This document shows positions 8,757 to 15,193 of a stretch of 27,940 nt of DNA, piece after piece. The notes under the pieces were generated by a model. It was not told where the DNA came from, searched no databases, and saw only the letters and a list, made by a program, of their open reading frames with translations. Source of the DNA: QHXQ01 sp038322995 (GTDB taxonomy: Bacteria > Acidobacteriota > Blastocatellia > Pyrinomonadales > Pyrinomonadaceae); NCBI GenBank assembly GCA_038322995.1, contig JBBQGM010000071.1, positions 1 to 27,940 of the forward strand, in the 5' to 3' direction. The position numbers and the translations under genes were made by a program. How positions within the stretch are numbered: position 1 is the first letter of the stretch; each line of letters begins with the position of its first letter.

Positions 8757-9335
8757 TTAAGGCGTGGCGCTCGTATTCTTCGCCTTGCGCACGTAGGCTT
8801 CGCCGCGCGGTTCGAGATCAGCCTTCTGGCCGACGGTGGCGACCATCGAGTTGAGCAGTTCTTTGCTGTCCACTTTGAAACTGGTCGTGCCTGACACGCG
8901 CGTGTCCGGATCGCTGAACTGCATGGTCAGATAGCGATACTTCTTTTTAATCAAGAGCGCGGGCAGAGTGTAGAGACTGGCACCGCCGAGCACGCCGGCT
9001 GCGGTCGGTCGCCGCGACTGGGTGTCGCCATAGACGGCGGCAATTGAGGTGTAAGGAACGGAGATATACTCGTGCCCTAGTTTGTCGCGGAAGACGAGCC
9101 GGTGGCTTGCGTCGTCGAATGTGAGCGTGCCGGTCTGCCGCTTGTTATAACCGAAGACGCCGCCTTCGTATTTCGCCTTAACGGTGGTCGGCGCGGGCGT
9201 TGTTCTGGGCCTGGACTGCGCATTGGCATCCTGTTTCTGTGGCTCGCTGACGGTGCGCGCACGTTGCGCCCACGCGCCCTGCGCCAGCACCAACGCTACA
9301 CACGCGGCGGGCAATAACAGGTTAAATCTTTTCAT
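8757..9335 (-). CDS. Secreted protein of unknown function
   Basis: A 192-residue protein with an N-terminal signal peptide: MKRFNLLLPAACVALVLAQGAWAQ, cleavage likely after AWA at about residue 23. A proline- and threonine-rich linker follows, then a compact domain containing GTLTFDDASHRLVFRDKLGHEYISVPYTSIAAVYGD. That pattern of short strands resembles GRAM or PH-like folds, but no family is recognised with confidence. A glycine- and leucine-rich stretch (AAGVLGGASLYTLPALL) might touch a membrane. It is monocistronic, ending at the long hairpin shared with the glucosidase gene. Its role is unknown; export across the inner membrane is well supported. Confidence 0.75.
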   Translation of the reverse strand: MKRFNLLLPAACVALVLAQGAWAQRARTVSEPQKQDANAQSRPRTTPAPTTVKAKYEGGVFGYNKRQTGTLTFDDASHRLVFRDKLGHEYISVPYTSIAAVYGDTQSRRPTAAGVLGGASLYTLPALLIKKKYRYLTMQFSDPDTRVSGTTSFKVDSKELLNSMVATVGQKADLEPRGEAYVRKAKNTSATP

Positions 9336-9375
9336 TTGTCAGGGCTTCCCTTCTCCGAAACTTCAAGCTGCCTCT

Positions 9376-9966
9376 TTACAGACGCGCGCCGCCGAGCGTG
9401 CGTTGCCAGACAAGTGATTTCTTCAGCACACAAAGCCGCTGCTGTTCTTCGGGCGCGCACTCGATTTCAAGTTGCGCGATGATGGCTTCGATAAGCGGCC
9501 CGGCGAACGCGCCCGCGTGCGCGACCGCCTGCGAGTAGTAGTGCAACTGCAAACGCCCCGCGTCGTTGCGATGAAACGCGCGCATGTCCTCGTCAGGCAG
9601 GCTGTGTACATCTTGCCCGACTGGAATTACGCGGCGCGGCACGCCCTGTTGTGCGCCCCCGCCCGCGCGCCAGCCGACGAGCAGCACACGCACAAGCACG
9701 CCCTGTTCGTGCAGCATGTCGGGACTCAGCACGGACAGATCGGCCGGCGGCGACAGGCGCGGCCCCAATTGCCCGTACTCAGGATTGAGCAACTCAGTGT
9801 CGAAGATGACGCCGACGACATCCTCCCCGCCACCGTGTGGCAGCGAGACGAATTGCGCGAACCCGTAATCCTCCGCGCGCGGCGGCTCGTCCGCGTCCAG
9901 CGTATCAATCACGCGCCCGACATAGTCAACGTGCGAATTCGATTTAACGATCTTAGCGATTTTCAT
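9376..9966 (-). CDS. HAS-barrel-like protein (HerA N-terminal-domain-like), third gene of the NurA operon
   Basis: A 196-residue protein starting MKIAKIVKSNSHVDYVGRVIDTLD. The beta-rich opening, followed by YGFAQFVSLPHGG and VVGVIFDTELLNPEYGQLGPRL, resembles the HAS-barrel found at the N-terminus of HerA/FtsK-like ATPases, where it docks the partner nuclease NurA. No Walker A or B motif is present, so this is not a full HerA. The C-terminal half (AFAGPLIEAIIAQLEIECAPEEQQRLCVLKKSL) is helical. It lies 24 bp after the zinc-ribbon membrane gene, in the same transcription unit as nurA. A protein that links NurA to another partner is the natural reading, but this is an inference from context and a short-motif resemblance. 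Confidence 0.6.
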   Translation of the reverse strand: MKIAKIVKSNSHVDYVGRVIDTLDADEPPRAEDYGFAQFVSLPHGGGEDVVGVIFDTELLNPEYGQLGPRLSPPADLSVLSPDMLHEQGVLVRVLLVGWRAGGGAQQGVPRRVIPVGQDVHSLPDEDMRAFHRNDAGRLQLHYYSQAVAHAGAFAGPLIEAIIAQLEIECAPEEQQRLCVLKKSLVWQRTLGGARL

Positions 9967-9990
9967 TTATGAGCGCTGAGCGGGCAGTTG

Positions 9991-10521
9991 TTACGGTCTT
10001 AGCCACAACGGCAGGTTGGATAGAAGCCACCAGAGAAAAACTTGTGCGCCGAAGATGATGAGGCCGAGCAAGAAGCAACGGCCGGCAATGCGGGCGCTGC
10101 CATACTGTCGCGGCGCATAGCGCGCCCGCCAGAAGCCGATGCCGCCGAGCACGAGCACGCCCGGACAAAACAGTAGGCTGAGGTAAGGCACGAGCGCAAA
10201 GTTGAGAAAAACGAGCGCGCGTTGCGTCGCCTGATTCGACTTGGGATACCAGCCCATGGCCGTCGGCATGCGGCGGCGTGCGATGCAGGCCCGATGAAGC
10301 GCGTGCGGCGGCATAAGCGCGGGTTGTCGCTGCTGTAGATGATATGAAGCGCGCAACGTGTCGGCCGGCAGATATGCGCGCTCACCTAACGAGCGGCCGC
10401 ACGTCGCGCAGAAGCGCGCAACGGGGCGGCGCGCACAGGTGCCGCAGGCCGGACAGACCGGCAGCGCGCGGGCATCGCTGTGGCGCGTGGTGTCCGGCGC
10501 ATCTGTGTGCGGCCTGCTCAT
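9991..10521 (-). CDS. Zinc-ribbon membrane protein in the NurA operon
   Basis: A 176-residue protein. A zinc ribbon near the N-terminus is visible as CPAC (C23, C26), then C29, and CATC (C38, C41). After a basic linker, two hydrophobic stretches follow at about residues 101-131 and 149-170, so the protein probably spans the inner membrane with the ribbon in the cytoplasm. The start chosen is the ATG at 10521, which follows GGGGGA closely; a longer in-frame extension into nurA is rejected. The gene begins 15 bp after the nurA stop and ends 24 bp before the HAS-barrel-like gene. No named family is recognised. Its place suggests a membrane or DNA-contacting accessory to NurA. Confidence 0.72.
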   Translation of the reverse strand: MSRPHTDAPDTTRHSDARALPVCPACGTCARRPVARFCATCGRSLGERAYLPADTLRASYHLQQRQPALMPPHALHRACIARRRMPTAMGWYPKSNQATQRALVFLNFALVPYLSLLFCPGVLVLGGIGFWRARYAPRQYGSARIAGRCFLLGLIIFGAQVFLWWLLSNLPLWLRP

Positions 10522-10535
10522 AAAATTCCCCCGCG

Positions 10536-11774
10536 TCAGCGGCGATGCGCTTTGCTGATCGCTTTGCGCGCGATGCGGAAGGCCATCTGCTCGCGCTCGG
10601 CGAACTCTTGCAAGGTGCGCATGAATTGGGCGCGGTCGCGGCCCGAGATGTAGGCCGCTTCGTCCGCCGTCTCCAACGCATAAGGATAGCCATTGCCGAC
10701 GACGCATTCGGCGCGCACCGCGTCCATGACCTCATCGAGCAAGCCCGCTTCGTACACCCACGCGGGAATGTCGAGGCGGGCGGGCGTGCCGTCGCCGGTC
10801 GTCTGCAAGTAGAGGAAGCCGACGAGCGGCTTGGCCCCGTCGTAAAACTCTTGCGTCAAGCCTTCGCGCTGACAATAACAGAAAACCGTGCGGTCGCCCC
10901 ACGCCGCGAGTAGCGGTGCGCTGGCGTCTGCTTGTGTCGCCGCCGGCACGTGCAAGACCTGCGCATCATAGACGGAGGCTGAGCCACGCCCCGCGCCCGC
11001 CAGTGCGTCGAGCAAGCTGACCAGATCGCGGGCGTAAGATTGATCCACGAAGCCGACGAGCGGCACTTCCGTCTCGCGCGAGAGGCGGACGGCGTGGGCG
11101 GCGGCTTCGATGTATTTCGTGGGAAAGTTGCTCTCGGTGCGAATCTGCGCCGACGAGATCAAGAGCGTGCCATCGAACAGCGCGACGGGCACGCGCTCGC
11201 CGCGCTCGCGCCAACCGCGTTTGCGCTCAAGGAACTCGCTCAACACACGCAACTCCAAGGCGAAGCGGCGCAGGCCGACGATGTCCGCGGCCGTGATCTT
11301 ACCGCCCTCGGTCGCTAGCAACTCGTCCGGCGTGACGAGTTCAAAATGCGCCGCTTTCCGATAGCCGCGCCCGTCGCTTGTGTGCGGGTTCTCAAACGCG
11401 GCGACTTGCACGGCCGCGACCGGCAGACTGATCTCGCGGCCCGGCAGCAGTTGGCTCCCGTCCGCCGCACACGTCACACGCCCCGCAAGCGCCGTCAGCG
11501 CCCAACGCCGCGCCTCTTCGTGCGAACGCCAATGCACGCCGAACGGCACAACGAACGAACCCGCGCGCTCAAGCTCATCAGCCGGCAGCGCGTTCGGTTG
11601 CTGCCGCTGGCCCTGCGCCTCGGTCGCGTGCGCGATCTCCGCCGCGTTGCGCCCGCCCAACGCCCGCAAGCGGCGGGCATACGCGCGCACCTCCGCGCCC
11701 CACGTCCGCTCAAAACTGACAAACGATTCGCGGCGCGCGTGCAACTCGGAGATCAAATATTCGCGGTACAGCAT
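10536..11774 (-). CDS. nurA: NurA-family 5'-3' nuclease (DNA double-strand break repair)
   Basis: A 412-residue protein with the NurA nuclease pattern: ADGSQ (D105) opening the RNase H-like core, VPVALFDGTLL (D201) and VGFVDQSYARDLVSLL (D244). The helical insert around residues 160-195 (LELRVLSEFLERK) also fits. NurA works with the HerA translocase to resect DNA ends; it is best known in archaea but is found in several bacterial phyla. It is the first gene of a likely three-gene unit with the zinc-ribbon membrane protein and the HAS-barrel-like protein. No HerA ATPase is within the window. No clear Shine-Dalgarno sequence precedes the ATG at 11774. The heptamer hairpin at 11785-11852 separates it from the gene upstream. 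Confidence 0.85.
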   Translation of the reverse strand: MLYREYLISELHARRESFVSFERTWGAEVRAYARRLRALGGRNAAEIAHATEAQGQRQQPNALPADELERAGSFVVPFGVHWRSHEEARRWALTALAGRVTCAADGSQLLPGREISLPVAAVQVAAFENPHTSDGRGYRKAAHFELVTPDELLATEGGKITAADIVGLRRFALELRVLSEFLERKRGWRERGERVPVALFDGTLLISSAQIRTESNFPTKYIEAAAHAVRLSRETEVPLVGFVDQSYARDLVSLLDALAGAGRGSASVYDAQVLHVPAATQADASAPLLAAWGDRTVFCYCQREGLTQEFYDGAKPLVGFLYLQTTGDGTPARLDIPAWVYEAGLLDEVMDAVRAECVVGNGYPYALETADEAAYISGRDRAQFMRTLQEFAEREQMAFRIARKAISKAHRR

Positions 11775-11784
11775 AAGCGTTAAC

Positions 11785-11852
11785 GAGGAATGATGAACGA
11801 TGAACGATGAACAGAAAACGAGCTTTCTTTAATTCATCGTTCATCATTCCTC
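11785..11852. repeat. Heptamer repeat (GATGAAC)x3 inside a 20-bp inverted repeat
   Basis: Bases 11785-11804 and 11833-11852 are perfect 20-bp reverse complements (the left arm reads GAGGAATGATGAACGATGAA). The left side continues as three head-to-tail GATGAAC units (11792-11812). The loop is about 28 bases. The right arm covers the stop codon of the upstream gene (11844-11846). It probably acts as a terminator or spacer before nurA, though no T-run follows. Confidence 0.75.
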
Positions 11853-12365
11853 TTCATGCCTCTGCGCCTGCACCAGTGCTTCGGCGGCGGGCGCATAACG
11901 GGTCGTTTGCAAGCGATTGTTGATGAATGTGTAGCTGACGCCATCTTTGAGATTGCGAAAGACAATGACGGGGCCGCGCTCTTCGCGTTGGAAACTGTCG
12001 TTCTTCGATAGTTTGAGCGAGTCGGGCGAGTCGGGCGCGCCCTCGTGCTGCAGGATGACTTCCAGCACCGTGCCTTCGTAATCGGCCGCGAGTTTCTTCG
12101 TCGCAACGAACTTTGCGCTCACGAATGTAACCGTCACCAGGCCGCCCGCGACCTTGAAGCGCAACGTCCCCGGCGCGGCGGGTTTATCGCTGGCCGGCTG
12201 GCCCAACTCGCGCTCCACATCGGCGCGGCGTGACTTCAACGGCTCAAGGCCGTGCCACGTAGCGGCCCGTGCCGGCAACGCCGCGCAGCAGAGCGCAAAG
12301 AGAATTGAACCTAAAATGGTGTAGGCGTGACGGGCGCGGAAACGGCGGGTGTGTGCATCCTTCAT
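11844..12365 (-). CDS. Small secreted protein of unknown function
   Basis: A 173-residue protein. A basic start (MKDAHTRRFRARHAY) leads into a hydrophobic core (TILGSILFALCCAALPARA), giving a signal peptide with likely cleavage after ARA near residue 34. The mature part begins ATWHGLEPLKSRRADVERELGQPA, in which 'L.S.R.DVE..LG.P' is a recurring opening in short exported proteins of related bacteria. It continues with two strand-rich stretches (LRFKVAGGLVTVTFVSAKFV, then GPVIVFRNLKDGVSYTFINN). No named domain is recognised. Heptamer-repeat hairpins flank it on both sides, and its stop codon lies within one arm. Confidence 0.72.
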   Translation of the reverse strand: MKDAHTRRFRARHAYTILGSILFALCCAALPARAATWHGLEPLKSRRADVERELGQPASDKPAAPGTLRFKVAGGLVTVTFVSAKFVATKKLAADYEGTVLEVILQHEGAPDSPDSLKLSKNDSFQREERGPVIVFRNLKDGVSYTFINNRLQTTRYAPAAEALVQAQRHEEE

Positions 12366-12384
12366 GTCGGGGATGCTACTTCAG

Positions 12385-12477
12385 ATAGCTGCAAAGTTCA
12401 AAGTTCAAAGTCACAGCCCTGCGGCCGCGAATTTGAGAGTTAAGCTTTGCACTTTGCACTTTGCACTTTGCAGCTAT
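12385..12477. repeat. Inverted heptamer array (CTTTGCA x4 against TTCAAAG x2)
   Basis: Outer arms ATAGCTGCAAAG (12385-12396) and CTTTGCAGCTAT (12466-12477) match perfectly over 12 bp. Inside, the left side has two TTCAAAG units (12397-12410). The right side has CTTTGCA repeated four times (12445-12472). Paired, the inner units would carry one mismatch every seven bases. The right arm includes the stop codon of the TPR gene (12474-12476). It probably folds in RNA as a long stem after that gene. Confidence 0.75.
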
Positions 12478-13724
12478 TTAGCGAACGGCTTAACGCGCGT
12501 GATTGATTCCTGGAAGTCGGGATCGTCGGGCGCGAGCGCCGCGCCTTTTTGATAAGCGCCGAGCGCCTTAACGTACTGCTTGGAGACCTCGTAGGCGTAG
12601 CCGAGTTCGCGGTAGATGTTCGCGTCGTCGCTCGTCTTGGCGGCGGCCCGCTCAAGCGTGGCCACGGCCTTGGGGAAATTCTTCGTGCGCGAGTAGGTGA
12701 GACCGAGCAAGTAGAGTGTCTGCCCTTGCGCCTTCGGATCGAGGGCGAAGCGTTCGAGCGCAACGACTGCGCGCGGGAACTGTTGCGCGCTGATGAGCGC
12801 CTGCCCGCTTAGGCGCGCCGTCGCTTCGTCGTTGCGTACGCGCACGAGGGCGTCGCTCGCTCGCACCGCGCCCAGATAATCGGCGTCGGCTTTCGGCCCC
12901 GTGCCGGCCGCACCGGCGCGGCGTAGGTAGGCGTAAGTTAAGAGTGTCCACGCTTCGGCGAAACGCGGGTCGGCGGTGGTGGCGCGATTCAAGAGCGCGA
13001 TGGCGGTGTCCGTGTCGCTACGCTCGTAGCTGATGCGGCCCAAGTAGAAAAGCGCGGCGGCGTTCTTCGGATCGGCTTTGATGGCAGCGGTAAATGAACG
13101 TTCGGCATCGGCCGGCTTGCCGGTGCGAAACTCGACGAGACCGCGATAGTAGAGCATCGTGGCGTCGGGCGGCGCGCCGGTGCGCGTGGTGGCGACGACG
13201 AGCAGCGGCAGCGCGCGGTCGAACTGTTCGGTGCGGGCCAACGATTGCGCGAGCGCGTCCACTGTGTTCGCATCCTCCGCGCCGGCCTTGCGTTGGAGGT
13301 CAAGCGCCCGTTGGAGATCACCGGCCGAGTCGGCGTACTGCTTCAAGTTGAACTCCGCGAAGCCGGCGATCTTCCATGCTTCCGCGTTCGCCGGATTGGC
13401 AGCGGCGATCTGCTTCGCCTCGCGCGCGGCCGCTTCGTTCTGGTTCTGTTGCAACAGCGTGTAAGCGTGGGTCGTGTCGCCGCTGGCAACGGTGGCCGGT
13501 GCAGGCGCAGGTGCTGGTGTGGGCGGTCTGGTGTTGTTGCGCGTCGTAGTGTTCGTGTTCGTGTTCGTGCGCGCGGGCGGCGAGGGCGAGGGCGGCGGCT
13601 CGCTGATGGTCGCGGGGCTGACGCGGCGCGGGCGCGTCGCCCCGGACTGCGCGGCCGCGCCGACAGTTAAGGCCAGGCTGAATAGACCGACCACGATGGC
13701 GGCGCGAATGTGTGTGCGTTTCAT
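12474..13724 (-). CDS. Exported tetratricopeptide-repeat (TPR) protein
   Basis: A 416-residue protein with a signal peptide (MKRTHIRAAIVVGLFSLALTVGAAAQ, cleavage near residue 25). A low-complexity linker rich in Pro, Thr and Asn follows (about residues 38-78, including NTNTNTTTRNN). The remainder is a run of TPR helices, for example AYTLLQQNQNEAAAREAKQI, AWKIAGFAEFNLKQYADSAG, LYYRGLVEFRTGKPADAERS, ALFYLGRISYERSDTDTAIA, TLYLLGLTYSRTKNFPKAVA and IYRELGYAYEVSKQYVKALG. TPR arrays bind partner proteins; the protein probably acts in the periplasm or at the outer membrane, and the partner is unknown. It lies downstream of zapA and the candidate 6S RNA, and its stop codon falls in the heptamer hairpin. 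Confidence 0.87.
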   Translation of the reverse strand: MKRTHIRAAIVVGLFSLALTVGAAAQSGATRPRRVSPATISEPPPSPSPPARTNTNTNTTTRNNTRPPTPAPAPAPATVASGDTTHAYTLLQQNQNEAAAREAKQIAAANPANAEAWKIAGFAEFNLKQYADSAGDLQRALDLQRKAGAEDANTVDALAQSLARTEQFDRALPLLVVATTRTGAPPDATMLYYRGLVEFRTGKPADAERSFTAAIKADPKNAAALFYLGRISYERSDTDTAIALLNRATTADPRFAEAWTLLTYAYLRRAGAAGTGPKADADYLGAVRASDALVRVRNDEATARLSGQALISAQQFPRAVVALERFALDPKAQGQTLYLLGLTYSRTKNFPKAVATLERAAAKTSDDANIYRELGYAYEVSKQYVKALGAYQKGAALAPDDPDFQESITRVKPFAK

Positions 13725-13754
13725 AACCGTTCCAATTTTACCTGCGGATTTGAT

Positions 13755-13962
13755 CTGCTGTTAGCGGAGAGTATGCGGACGGCGACGCAGACTTTCAAGT
13801 TGGCCGCGTATGCGATGCGCGAGCGGCCGGGCAAGGTTGCAACCGATTTCGCCCCGGCCGCTGTTGCCGGCGCACGGCCGGCGCGGGCAGCATGTGCCTG
13901 GTGGCAGGTGATATTACGGCTGGACAGATAGGGCACGCACAGCAAGAGATTCCGGGCAGAGA
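13755..13962 (-). ncRNA. ssrS: Candidate 6S RNA downstream of zapA
   Basis: This 238-bp gap after zapA, the classic ssrS position, can fold as a long rod. CTGC (13956-13959) can close with GCAG (13755-13758), CGGA with TCCG, and GTGCG with CGCAT further in. The minus-strand stretch opposite 13908-13926 reads AGCCGTAATATCACC, resembling AGCCGATATTTCATACC of the E. coli 6S 5' bubble side as I recall it. A stem at 13823-13861 has arms of GCGGCCGGG and its complement. The length of about 200 nt fits. The ends are approximate; an unusually structured zapA 3' region or terminator is the alternative. Confidence 0.45.
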
Positions 13963-14418
13963 CTAATCCAACTCGTTGGCGGCTGGTTCATTTTTCGTAT
14001 CGTCTTGCGGCTGGCGGAGCGCCTGCAATTTGGCCGCGACTTGCGCGCTCAAACGCTCGTTGCTCGGCTTGGTCGTGGCCGGCGTGTCGAAGATGGCCTC
14101 GAACCACGACTGCTCGCCGCCGCTCTTGGCCCCGGCCCCCGCGGCGGCTGGCGCAGTTACGGCGCGCGGCTCCTCCGGCATATCAAGACTCCTCACACTA
14201 TGGAGTTCATCGGCTAAATTTAGCGCCGCGAGGATGGCGATCTTGGCCACATCATAAGTCGTGAGGTGCGCCGCGACTTGCCGCATGCGCTCATCGACCA
14301 ACCGCGCCACCTCGCTCACGTGCGCCGCCCCGCGCGGCGAGCGCAAACGGAAAGGCTGGTCAAAAATAGTAACCGTGATCGGCCCCTGCCCGGCGGCGTC
14401 CGCTTCCTGGCTGCTCAT
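13963..14418 (-). CDS. zapA: Cell division protein ZapA
   Basis: A 151-residue protein whose first about 85 residues match ZapA: ITVTIFDQPFRLRSP, then VSEVARLVDERMRQVAAHLTTYDVAKIAILAALNLADEL. ZapA is a small coiled-coil protein that binds FtsZ polymers and stabilises the division ring. The C-terminal part after about residue 85 (AVTAPAAAGAGAKSGG, then helical KPSNERLSAQVAAKLQAL) is an alanine-rich extension not found in short ZapA proteins such as that of E. coli. Its start lies only 3 bp after the stop of the TerB-like gene, implying co-transcription and translational coupling. A candidate 6S RNA follows. Confidence 0.87.
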   Translation of the reverse strand: MSSQEADAAGQGPITVTIFDQPFRLRSPRGAAHVSEVARLVDERMRQVAAHLTTYDVAKIAILAALNLADELHSVRSLDMPEEPRAVTAPAAAGAGAKSGGEQSWFEAIFDTPATTKPSNERLSAQVAAKLQALRQPQDDTKNEPAANELD

Positions 14419-14421
14419 AGT

Positions 14422-14961
14422 TTACTTGCTCGCGTCATTGTCTGCGTCGTCGCGTTTGCTACTTTGCTCGAACGCGCGGAAAGCCTCATCCCTGATGAGC
14501 GCATCGGTCGCCGCTTCATCTTGACCCAAAGCGCGCGCAAGTTGCTCGACCTGCGCGCGCTCCTGAAAGGTGAAATGCCCATCGGCGAAGAAGCCGCGCA
14601 CCGCCTGTTGGTAATGCGGCAAAAGCACGGCGTGATCGATTGTCTCCGTTTCGGCATCGCTCAGGCGAAATACCTGTTTCAGTTGCACAAGCGCCGCCCG
14701 CTCCTGTGCAGAGATGCGATTGTCCTGCAAGAAGTGGCTGAGCACCTGCGTGTAGATAACGATCAGCGCAGGCTTAACGTCCGCGTAGCTACACTTGTGC
14801 GCGCTGAGAATGCGGGCGAGTTCGTGGCCTGTCACAGCCGCTAACTGTGTGCTGGCGATGTAGTTATTGATGAGGACAGCCGCGTTCTCTTTGGGCGGGC
14901 GTTGCCTCAGTCGCTCAGCTAGCTTTGGACGTTGTAAGGCCAGGTCATGTAATCCGTTCAT
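14422..14961 (-). CDS. TerB-like domain protein, coupled to zapA
   Basis: A 179-residue, mostly helical cytoplasmic protein. Two related segments, LQDNRISAQERAALVQLKQVFRLSDAE (about residues 78-104) and FADGHFTFQERAQVEQLARALGQDEAA (about 124-150), show the acidic-loop-then-ER/E pattern of TerB-like domains (D-x-x-I/F-S/T-x-x-E). TerB proteins are known from tellurite-resistance gene clusters and are thought to bind metal at membranes, but many genomes carry lone copies with no known role. It sits 3 bp upstream of zapA in the same direction. Its own upstream gap (14962-15193) holds the hairpin that ends the receptor gene and presumably this unit's promoter. Function here is unknown. Confidence 0.7.
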   Translation of the reverse strand: MNGLHDLALQRPKLAERLRQRPPKENAAVLINNYIASTQLAAVTGHELARILSAHKCSYADVKPALIVIYTQVLSHFLQDNRISAQERAALVQLKQVFRLSDAETETIDHAVLLPHYQQAVRGFFADGHFTFQERAQVEQLARALGQDEAATDALIRDEAFRAFEQSSKRDDADNDASK

Positions 14962-15133
14962 CGCGCTTGTGCCTCCTCGCGTCGTTAAAGTTGGCCGCAG
15001 GCCCGCCAGCTTATCTGCAACTGGCCCATGCTTGGCGCAAGTTCGTGCGGCTGAGGTTAACGAATGAAGAATACTCCGTCAATGGAAAGTATGGCCTTGG
15101 CCGCAGCGCGCGTTTGTTCTAGCCAATGCAAAT

Positions 15134-15171
15134 GGGACGCTGACAACTTCAAATGAAGTTGTCAGCGTCCC
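15134..15171 (-). terminator. Perfect 18-bp hairpin after the TonB-dependent receptor gene
   Basis: GGGACGCTGACAACTTCA (15134-15151) and its exact complement (15154-15171) leave a 2-base loop. It lies 22 bp after the receptor stop on the minus strand and is followed there by ATTTGCATTGG, a weak T stretch. It probably ends the receptor transcript. Confidence 0.72.
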
Positions 15172-15193
15172 AGCGCAGTGACTTCAGTTAAAA

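Noticed and set aside
10522..10707. N-terminal extension of the zinc-ribbon protein into nurA
   Set aside because: It is the shadow frame of the nurA 3' end; the ATG at 10521 has GGGGGA in front and removes the overlap.
13545..13570. GTGTTC-type tandem repeat as a possible regulatory repeat
   Set aside because: It is inside the TPR gene and simply encodes the Asn-Thr low-complexity linker.
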